Assembly: GCF_018448785.1 (NCBI RefSeq)
Contig: NZ_JAHCLU010000027.1
Location: 1-45,810 of the forward strand
Source: Halomonas jincaotanensis
GTDB lineage: Bacteria; Pseudomonadota; Gammaproteobacteria; Pseudomonadales; Halomonadaceae
Length of the DNA stretch: 45,810 bases
Reading direction: 5' to 3'
This document shows positions 17,322 to 24,423 of this stretch, one piece after another. Made by a program: the position numbers and the translations under genes. A model generated the notes under the pieces. It worked only from the letters and a program-made list of their open reading frames with translations. It was not told the origin of the DNA and did not search any database. Every line of letters begins with the position of its first letter. Within the stretch, counting starts at the first letter, position 1.

Positions 17322-20300
17322 ATGGGCGATGTCAGCGCAACTATCCGCACGAAGAAGCCCGCAGGCCCCACCAGGAGCGCGAGGATACCTGTGCTGCGCC
17401 CGGCGCCGACGGTTGTTCACCGGCAGGAGGCAGCCCCGATCCAGCCCGCGCTGAAGGTCGGTGCCGCGAACGATCCCATGGAACACGAGGCCGAGGCCAC
17501 GGCCGAACGCATCGTCACGATGTCTGCGCCCAGCCACGACACCGCGCCCCCGCCTGTGCAGGGGGGGCCGCCCGCCGAGGCGCGGCGTTTCCCCAAGGTG
17601 GATCAGGAAAGCCAGCCCGACACCGACGCCTTCGAAAGCGAGCCCGCGATCCCCGCCGACCACCAGGATCCGGAGGTCCCGTCGGGCGAGGATGTCGATA
17701 CCGCCGGGCTGGCGAACGACGAGTTCGCCGAGATCGAGGCAGGCGAGCCGGACGATCCTGAAGGCGCGGTCCGGATGGCACCGGGCGAGGCCGTGGCGGT
17801 AGGGCCGCAGGGTGGCGACGCGCCTGCCAGCGTGACGCGCGCGGTTGCCCAGTCGGGACCGGGCCGCCCGCTGCCCGCCTCCGTCCGCAGCTTCATGGAG
17901 CCGCGTTTCGGTGTCGATTTTTCCGATGTCCGCCTCCATGATGCGCCGTCCGACCGCCGCGCGGCGGACCGGATCGGGGCCCGCGCCTTCACCCACCGCC
18001 ATCATATCTGGATGGGGCAGGGCGAAAGCGTCGATAGCCGACGCCTTATGGCACACGAACTGACCCATGTCGTGCAGCAGACGCGTCGCGAGCCGGTCCG
18101 TGCCCCTGAGCGGCCAGAGATTGAGGGCGAAGACACCGATCCGAGCCTTCAGCGCGGCTGGATCGCAGACAAGGCCGAGAAGATTGCCCGCAATGTGCCG
18201 GGTTACACACTGCTCACGGTAATCCTCGGAAAGAGCCCGATCACCGGCGGCCGGGTGGAACGCAACGCCGAGAACCTGATCGGCGGGTTCCTGGGGCTTC
18301 TTCCGGGCGGCAACCTGATCTTCGAGCGGCTGAAGGAAACCCGCGCGCTGGAAAGGGCCTTCGAGTGGGTGTCGACGCGGCTGTCGGAACTCAACATCAC
18401 CTGGAGCCGGATAAAGGGGCTGGTCTCGGACTTCATCGACGAGATGCCCGCCTGGTCGCCGCTGAAGATCGCCAAGCGCATCTTCAAGCCGCTCGTTGAC
18501 GACATCATCACCTTCATCACCGAGATAAAGGACAAGATCCTCGAATTCATCATCCGCGGCGCGCTGAAGCTGGCCGGACCTTACGGCGAAAAGGTCTGGG
18601 CCGTGATCGAGAAGGTCCGCGACGTGATCTCGCTGATCCTCAGCGATCCGCTGGACTTCGCCAAGAACCTTGTCCACGCGGTGGTGAACGGCTTCAAGCA
18701 GTTCGGCAACAACATCTGGCAACATCTGAAGAAGGGGCTGATGGGCTGGCTCTTCGGAACGCTTCAGGGGATGGAGATCGAACTGCCCGAGAAGCTCGAC
18801 TTCAAGGGCATCATCAACATCGCGCTGCAGATCCTTGGCCTGACCTATGCCAATTTCCGCAAGACGCTAGTCAAGCGCCTCGGCCGCGGCGGCGAGAAGA
18901 AAGTGGCCTTCCTCGAAAAGTCCGTGGAGGTCGTGAAGATCCTCGTGAAGGAGGGCTTCCTGGGCATCTGGCAGCGGGTGCTGGAGATGATCGAGGGATT
19001 CAAGACCACGGTCATTGATGGAATCCGCGACTTCGTCATCAACACGATCGTCATGGGCGCGGTGTCCTGGATCGCCGGGCTGTCGAACCCCGTGGGTGCC
19101 ATCGTCAAGGTCGCGCTGTCGATCTACAACATGATCAAGACCTTCCTCGAACGTCTCGATCAGATCATGGAGATCGCGAATTCGATCTTTTCCTCCATTG
19201 GCGCCATCGCCAAGGGAAAGGTCAAGGACGCCGCCGACTTCATCGAGAAGACGATAGCGGGGGCCATTCCCGTCTTCCTGGCCTTCGTCGCGGCGCTGAT
19301 CCCTGTGACCGGGATCACAAAGACGATCCGCACCATCATCAAGAAGCTGCAGACGCCGGTTAAGAAGGCGATGACCAAGATGGTCACCTTCCTGGTCAAG
19401 AAGGCGAAAAAGCTGTTCTCCAAGATCCTTGGAAAGATCAACCGCAAGCGCAAGCTTCAGGAAGCAGGGTTTGTCGTGGGCAAGGAGCCGCACAAGCTGA
19501 AGCCTGAGAAGAAGGGCAACAAGTTCACGCTCAAGATCGCCTCGGACAACCCGCGCCCTGCCGACCAGGTTCAGGCGGAGATGAACAGCGAAGGCAAGAA
19601 GGCCGCCGATTTCGGCGACGATTCCAAATGCATGAACGCGTTCGAGAAGGCTTTCAAGACCGAGATCGACGAGGCGGAGACCGCGCTGGCGAAGGTCAAG
19701 CCCGAGCAGCAGCAGACCTCGACCAAGAGGACCGGGGACAAGGCCGATGCCGAGGTGAAGGATGCAGGCGCGAAACTGGCAAAGCTCGGACCCTGCATCG
19801 CCGACAACCCGTTCCTGGAGGACGAGCCGCAGGACGGCGCGATCATCCGCGCGCGCGAGCCTCGCCTGCCGGAGATCGAGGGCGATGCCGGTTTGTATGC
19901 GGATCGCGGCAAGATCACTTCGCAATCCATTGATGCGGTGTCCGAAAAGGCGGGGCTGGGATCCAAGGGCAAGCAGCGCCTGTCGAACTATTACGAGAAT
20001 GATCACATCCCCGAAAAGAGTCTTGGCTTCGAGGTGCAGACTTACGTTCAGGGCAAGATGAAGGAGGAGATCGCCGAAGGTCAGCGCGACGGCAAGGCGA
20101 TCCCCGATCCTCTGCTGGGCGAGATCGACACTCGTGCTACCGGTAAGGAGGGCCAGCAACTGCCCGCGATCACGATCTACCGCCCCGCGCACCGGCAGAA
20201 GACGGCGAAGGACGCGGGTCGGCGCAATCACAGCAAGATCATTTCGGAAGCCAGCGCCGAGACCACGGCGGCCGAGAAGATCACCAAGCTCCGCGCCGGG

Positions 20301-21272
20301 ATCAATGCCGAGATGCAGGCGGAGCTGGACAACATCGCCGGGCTCTACAGCAGCGATCCAGCCGCGACCAAGGCGATCCGGGGCAAGATCCGCAAGGGAA
20401 TACGCGTGCTCGGTGATCTCAACAAGACGCTCTACGGTTTCGAGCCCGGCAAGGCGCCCACCATCAAGCGCGGCAATGACGGGGCAGAAGGCTCCGACCT
20501 GCCGATGGAGGGTGATCCCGCCAGCGGTCTGCCGGATTTCGCCGATCTCGAAGGGGCGCACGCGGTCTATAAGGCCAAGCCCAAGGGCGTCGGCAACTAC
20601 TTGGAGTACGACCATGTCGTCGAGGCCACGCTGGCCGAGAAGGCGCGCGAGCTGACCCTCTCCGATCCAGCATTCTCCGGCGGACTGGAGGATGCGGTGG
20701 CGGCGGGCGCCAAAGCCCGCGCCGATACCGCCGCGGCGGATGCCGGAGCGCCGCCGGAGCCCAATACGGAACCCGCCAAGAGGGCGCGGCCTAAGACCAC
20801 GGAGCAGATCACGAAGGACGCGATGACCCGCCTGTCCGGGTTGTCCGGTCCTGCCTTTGCGGGCAAGGGGGTCGCTGGCTACGACCGCGAAACGGCGGGC
20901 ACCGTCGCGCTCTACCGCCCGGTTCACCGCGAGGTCACGGCACAGCAATCGGGGATCCGGGGCAGCATCCTGGACGGTGTCGACCTGACACAGGCGCGCG
21001 AAAAGCTGGTGAACTGGGCGCTGTCGGATCCAGAGGATAGAGCCCAGAGGGAAGGCGCTATCTCAGATCTTCAAGCCGGGATCCGCAAGCGCTTCACCGG
21101 CGAGATCGAGGCTCATGCCGGGCATATCCGCGATGCCTATCAGATCGAACTGAAGGAGTTCATGGCGATCAACCGCTCGAAACAGGCCACCGCGAAGATG
21201 GGCGCGGTGATCGAGCGGGCCGGGGCGAGTTTGCGGACGCTGCGGCAGGAATCGCTGTCGCTGATCGACTGA
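17322..21272 (+). CDS. Giant DUF4157 protein with hydrophobic core and duplicated HNH-like C-terminus
   Basis: This is a 1316-residue protein. Residues 1-180 are disordered and acidic, with an early MEHEAEATAERIV helix. DUF4157 lies at about 182-255 (LPASVRSFMEPRFGVDFSDVRLHD; HELTH at 245-249). Residues about 285-720 are amphipathic and hydrophobic helices with strong Lys and Ile content, including AGAIPVFLAFVAALIPVTGI. From about 860 a module is present twice: YENDHIPE (D894-H895) with YRPAHR (H957), and YLEYDHVVE (D1097-H1098) with YRPVHR (H1202). A DH ... H arrangement is reminiscent of HNH/His-Me finger nucleases, but I do not claim the fold. It is the last gene of the eCIS block and is probably cargo; a tape-measure role for the helical part is an alternative. 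Confidence 0.7.
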   Translation: MGDVSATIRTKKPAGPTRSARIPVLRPAPTVVHRQEAAPIQPALKVGAANDPMEHEAEATAERIVTMSAPSHDTAPPPVQGGPPAEARRFPKVDQESQPDTDAFESEPAIPADHQDPEVPSGEDVDTAGLANDEFAEIEAGEPDDPEGAVRMAPGEAVAVGPQGGDAPASVTRAVAQSGPGRPLPASVRSFMEPRFGVDFSDVRLHDAPSDRRAADRIGARAFTHRHHIWMGQGESVDSRRLMAHELTHVVQQTRREPVRAPERPEIEGEDTDPSLQRGWIADKAEKIARNVPGYTLLTVILGKSPITGGRVERNAENLIGGFLGLLPGGNLIFERLKETRALERAFEWVSTRLSELNITWSRIKGLVSDFIDEMPAWSPLKIAKRIFKPLVDDIITFITEIKDKILEFIIRGALKLAGPYGEKVWAVIEKVRDVISLILSDPLDFAKNLVHAVVNGFKQFGNNIWQHLKKGLMGWLFGTLQGMEIELPEKLDFKGIINIALQILGLTYANFRKTLVKRLGRGGEKKVAFLEKSVEVVKILVKEGFLGIWQRVLEMIEGFKTTVIDGIRDFVINTIVMGAVSWIAGLSNPVGAIVKVALSIYNMIKTFLERLDQIMEIANSIFSSIGAIAKGKVKDAADFIEKTIAGAIPVFLAFVAALIPVTGITKTIRTIIKKLQTPVKKAMTKMVTFLVKKAKKLFSKILGKINRKRKLQEAGFVVGKEPHKLKPEKKGNKFTLKIASDNPRPADQVQAEMNSEGKKAADFGDDSKCMNAFEKAFKTEIDEAETALAKVKPEQQQTSTKRTGDKADAEVKDAGAKLAKLGPCIADNPFLEDEPQDGAIIRAREPRLPEIEGDAGLYADRGKITSQSIDAVSEKAGLGSKGKQRLSNYYENDHIPEKSLGFEVQTYVQGKMKEEIAEGQRDGKAIPDPLLGEIDTRATGKEGQQLPAITIYRPAHRQKTAKDAGRRNHSKIISEASAETTAAEKITKLRAGINAEMQAELDNIAGLYSSDPAATKAIRGKIRKGIRVLGDLNKTLYGFEPGKAPTIKRGNDGAEGSDLPMEGDPASGLPDFADLEGAHAVYKAKPKGVGNYLEYDHVVEATLAEKARELTLSDPAFSGGLEDAVAAGAKARADTAAADAGAPPEPNTEPAKRARPKTTEQITKDAMTRLSGLSGPAFAGKGVAGYDRETAGTVALYRPVHREVTAQQSGIRGSILDGVDLTQAREKLVNWALSDPEDRAQREGAISDLQAGIRKRFTGEIEAHAGHIRDAYQIELKEFMAINRSKQATAKMGAVIERAGASLRTLRQESLSLID

Positions 21273-21345
21273 ACGAAGTGACGGCGACCCGGGGGGCGAT
21301 CAGTTCTTCGACTTGTCGACCATCTTCCCAGCCGAGATCCAAGGC

Positions 21346-21382
21346 TCCTGGGTATTCTCCCAGGAACACCTGTGCGGTGTTC
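21346..21382. other. Two adjacent perfect inverted repeats in 167-bp gap after the eCIS block
   Basis: The first pair is TCCTGGG (21346-21352) with CCCAGGA (21359-21365). The second is GAACACC (21364-21370) with GGTGTTC (21376-21382), overlapping the first by two bases. No T-run follows, so this is not a classical terminator. The gap 21273-21439 contains no credible gene. One frame reads GDQFFDLSTIFPAEIQG before a stop and could be a decayed N-terminus of the next pseudogene. Confidence 0.6.
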
Positions 21383-21439
21383 GATAACCGAGCCGTTTCC
21401 TGGGGCGACCATTCTAGAGAATAGTGAAAAGAAAGATCA

Positions 21440-22217
21440 ATGATGGATCAAGGGGTTGCCTGGCGGGCCTGGTCGTATGTTGGCCGGGATGTCATCGATA
21501 TTCCTGGTCAATATGAGAGAACCATGAACTTCGGTTGGGATCTGACGCTTGATCCCCGGGGAGTGGACACTCCGGTTCATGAGATCGGTCATACCTTGGG
21601 TTTTCCTCACGGAACATCAGAACCCCTTCGCCGGTATTGTTTGGGACGAGGAAGCTGTCTATGAATACTTTGGAAATCCGCCAAATAATTGGCCACGACA
21701 GACGACATTCCACAACGTGCTTCGCCAACTACCTGCGAGTGATGTAGAAGGCTCGGTATGGGATCCGAATTCGATAATGCACTACGGTTTTCCCGCCGGA
21801 CTGATCGTGAAGCCGGAGAAGTATCAGAGTGGCCTGCAACCGGAACTAGGATTATCGGACCACGATATTGAAGAGGTTCGCCGCTTCTATCCTGCGTTGG
21901 AAGGTGCAGAAAACCCGCTGCTTGAACCGTTCAAGTTAGAATTTCTGAACTTGGCCCCTGCCGAGCAGAAAAATTTTCGAATAGAACCGAGGAGTACAGC
22001 GGAATATACAATTCAGACATTCGGGCGCTCCGATACGCTCATGGTGCTGTTCGAGGATGTGGAGGGGCAGCTGAGATATGTCGAGGGTGACGATGATAGT
22101 GGGACCGGCCTGAATTCCCAGATCCACACTCGACTACAACAGGGTCGACGCTATGTGCTGCGTATTCGCTTGTATCTGAACTACGCGAGTGGCGACACGG
22201 CTATCATGCTATGGTGA
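21440..22217 (+). pseudogene. Frameshifted astacin/matrixin-like zinc metalloprotease
   Basis: Two overlapping frames share one protein. The first (21440-21664) reads AWSYVGRDVIDIPG and then VHEIGHTLGFPH. After about 21611 the homologous sequence continues one frame over as EHQNPFAGIVWDEEAVYEYF. Removing one G from the GG at 21611-21612 restores HEIGHTLGFPHEHQNP, an extended zinc site of the astacin type (HExxHxxGxxHE). The Met-turn is present downstream (SIMHYGFP). Residues after the protease (about 21906-22214) form a beta domain resembling a bacterial pre-peptidase C-terminal domain, ending YASGDTAIML. The N-terminal part of the catalytic domain is missing or short, since a stop lies just upstream in the first frame. 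A sequencing error could explain the frameshift but not the short N-terminus. GC is lower than in the eCIS genes. Confidence 0.8.
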
Positions 22218-22265
22218 CTGTCTGAGAGGATAAACAACCCCTAAGCCTCCAGGAGGGTTTATGTC

Positions 22266-22643
22266 ATGATTCTTGTGAAGGGTGTTGAAGGAACTTGGGG
22301 TCGGGCAGTAAAACATTGGCGAAACTATTCAAGTTACGCTTCCCGTCCCTTAACTAGATTGGTGACTTTGTGCGTGATTTTTTACCTCATTGCCATTCTT
22401 TCTTTGTATCCCAAAGATGGCGGCATCGCAGCAGCAGCTTTGCCCGAAAACAACCCTGCTACAGTTGAAACGATTGCCGCCGGTTGCCCGCCATACGAAT
22501 ATGGTCAAGTCTCCGCGATGCATTCTTATTTGAGGTTGGCTCAATCTTGTCCACCTCCCCCACAATGTGCCCAGAACCAGCGACCCTGCAATATACGACA
22601 CGATGAAAATAGTTGTATCACTTGGAATTGCTGCGAGAAGTAG
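22266..22643 (+). CDS. Small membrane-anchored Cys-rich protein, unknown
   Basis: This is a 125-residue protein starting seven bases after AGGAGGG. It has one hydrophobic segment at about residues 32-48 (LVTLCVIFYLIAILSLY) preceded by basic residues, so the N-terminus is probably cytoplasmic and the rest periplasmic. The outer part carries seven cysteines in the last 54 residues (GCPP, SCPP, QCAQ, PCNI, SCIT, NCCEK), suggesting disulphides or a metal site. I do not recognise a family. Base composition is clearly more AT-rich than the flanks, and codon use is less GC-biased, which suggests acquired DNA. It is 15 bases upstream of a multi-pass membrane protein, probably in one transcript. An immunity or accessory role to nearby toxins is possible but unsupported. 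Confidence 0.6.
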   Translation: MILVKGVEGTWGRAVKHWRNYSSYASRPLTRLVTLCVIFYLIAILSLYPKDGGIAAAALPENNPATVETIAAGCPPYEYGQVSAMHSYLRLAQSCPPPPQCAQNQRPCNIRHDENSCITWNCCEK

Positions 22644-22658
22644 CCATGGAGGGAAGCT

Positions 22659-24233
22659 ATGGACACTATCGAAGCCACTATGAGAGATTACTCATTCTGG
22701 ATCGGAATGGTAGCCGTTTTCGTTTTCGCCTGGGATCGATTTGGTCAACAACAAGTTGAAATTGACCAGCTTGGGTTGCCAGTATCCCTACGCTTTTTTA
22801 CAACCCGCTTTCGCTACAATTTCGCTGCGGTTGTTTACAGCGGCATTTATGCGACGGTATATTCTGCTTTGGTGTCCCTTAGCGCGTTTCCCGCGGCGCA
22901 AGAAGTTATCATGCAGTGGCTGGGCGCAGTGGGCAATGGTGTGGGCGACCAGCCTGATGTTGCAACGCCTCTTGGGGCCGCTATCGTCGTCAATGGAGTT
23001 CTGCCCTCGGTTCCGGGTATTCATAAAATAGATATCCGACTCCGCGCAGTACTTCAGGATTTTGCCAGCATTCCATTAAAGGCTCTGCAGTTAGCTGATA
23101 TTTTAATTGAAAAACTCGACCCGAAGGGCAACTCCTCCGAACCGTCACAGGATGCTTCCTCATTAGAACAAATTGTCATCTATGATAAAATTAAAAAAAT
23201 AATCTATGATCTTTGCAATATAAAGAGGCTGCGAACGAGACATAGATATGAGGTATTTTTCAATCGTCATCACCTGGTCTTAGAAGAGATTGACCAGCTT
23301 AAAAATGTGATCCAAAAGGAGCTTGATGGCTCTTCTGAGAAGTCGTCGTTTTTAACTAAACAAATGAAGGAGCTCAATGCGAAGTTGTCGCGGTTTTTGG
23401 CGTGTGGGCTACTAGCCGTTGAGCCTGATGAATTCCATGGGCTAAAAACTATGTCAGAGAGTCTCGAGCTGCCGGGGATAGATGTGCCAAGCTGGCGTTA
23501 CAGGGCAACTCACCTTATTATTGGAGCCTTTGTGGTCTTGCTCTTTGGAATTGCCGGCAGTTTGGCAGCTGCAGCATGGGCTACCATACTGACGAACTCT
23601 AATTGGAACGTATTGCCTGATCTAGCAATCACTGCATTAACGGTTGGCGTTGCACTGGTGCCGATTTTTTTATTGCCTATAAGTTTTGCAGCCTTTGCAA
23701 ACCTGCATATGATCGATCGCGAAATCTTTGGTTATCCTGTTGAGCTGGAAGAGCGCATTATTGCTTATGTGATGACGTGTTTGGGTTGCCTATGTGCTGC
23801 ACTCTTGTTTACTACAGTACTTGGGGTTGTCGCGGTAAGCGTGACTGACCGTCAACTCAGGTTGATACAAATTTTGCCTTGGACGTTACCCCCGGCGGCC
23901 GTAGGATTCACATTCTTCCTCGTTTCGCGTAGATATGCCAGAGTGAGACGCAATGCACGCCACGTTCAAGATTTCTTCGTTCATGCACTTGTTGCTAGCC
24001 TGGCAGCAGCCCTTGCGACCGCACTCTCGCAGGTGGCTGGACTTGGGTGGGCAGGGCACGTATACATCGACTTCTTCGCGTTATTGCTAGATTTATATTG
24101 GCCCATCATTATTTTAGTGGGCTTGCTAGGTGGCACCTTGGGTGCGTTGCAATGCGCAATGTCGAATACTGGCTTTTTTTCGCGAGGAAATTTTATAGGA
24201 CGTAGAGAAATTCTTTGCAACGTAGATGCATAG
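22659..24233 (+). CDS. Multi-pass membrane protein of unknown function, AT-rich
   Basis: This is a 524-residue protein with GGAGGGAAGCT right before the ATG. An N-terminal hydrophobic segment lies at about residues 10-25 (FWIGMVAVFVFAW), and a second hydrophobic region around 55-85. A soluble middle follows, at about residues 120-270, with a charged helical stretch (YDKIKKIIYDLCNIKRLRTRHRYEVFF, then a coiled-coil-like QLKNVIQKELDG). The C-terminal half has several strong membrane spans from about residue 285 (LIIGAFVVLLFGIAGSLAAAAWA; ITALTVGVALVPIFLLPISFAAF; VMTCLGCLCAALLFTTVLGVVAV; FFALLLDLYWPIIILVGLLGG). I do not recognise the family. It shares the low-GC character of the preceding gene. 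Its position before a toxin-like protein leaves transport, anchoring and immunity all open. Confidence 0.6.
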   Translation: MDTIEATMRDYSFWIGMVAVFVFAWDRFGQQQVEIDQLGLPVSLRFFTTRFRYNFAAVVYSGIYATVYSALVSLSAFPAAQEVIMQWLGAVGNGVGDQPDVATPLGAAIVVNGVLPSVPGIHKIDIRLRAVLQDFASIPLKALQLADILIEKLDPKGNSSEPSQDASSLEQIVIYDKIKKIIYDLCNIKRLRTRHRYEVFFNRHHLVLEEIDQLKNVIQKELDGSSEKSSFLTKQMKELNAKLSRFLACGLLAVEPDEFHGLKTMSESLELPGIDVPSWRYRATHLIIGAFVVLLFGIAGSLAAAAWATILTNSNWNVLPDLAITALTVGVALVPIFLLPISFAAFANLHMIDREIFGYPVELEERIIAYVMTCLGCLCAALLFTTVLGVVAVSVTDRQLRLIQILPWTLPPAAVGFTFFLVSRRYARVRRNARHVQDFFVHALVASLAAALATALSQVAGLGWAGHVYIDFFALLLDLYWPIIILVGLLGGTLGALQCAMSNTGFFSRGNFIGRREILCNVDA

Positions 24234-24423
24234 AATCCTGGATTCATAGAGTAACTGCAGCACTTTGGACCACACGGTAGCGGCGGGAGGGCCAGCCGAC
24301 CGCTACCGAGGCCGGCTAGGCGCAGATGACATGCAGGTCCCGCTGGAATACCTCAAGACCTTGTAGGTGAATCATCAACCATGTTGACGCTGAAAGCGTT
24401 TACAGCGAGCGAGGAGAGTTCCC
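24234..24423. other. 190-bp gap with inverted repeats, GC returns to high
   Basis: GAATCC/GGATTC (24233-24245, one-base loop) sits right at the end of the membrane protein gene. An 8-bp stem GGTAGCGG (24276-24283) pairs with CCGCTACC (24300-24307). A short in-frame remnant, MQVPLEYLKTL then stop, lies at about 24331-24366 and could be the tail of a lost gene. No promoter is obvious. The low-GC DNA ends within this gap, so it is a likely edge of an insertion. Confidence 0.5.

Noticed and set aside
16365..20948. Very long minus-strand frames opposite both DUF4157 genes
   Set aside because: Antisense shadows; the plus-strand proteins have recognisable domains.
17322..21272. Calling this gene the tape measure
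   Set aside because: The helical part would allow it, but DUF4157 and the nuclease-like duplicated end fit cargo better; left as an alternative.
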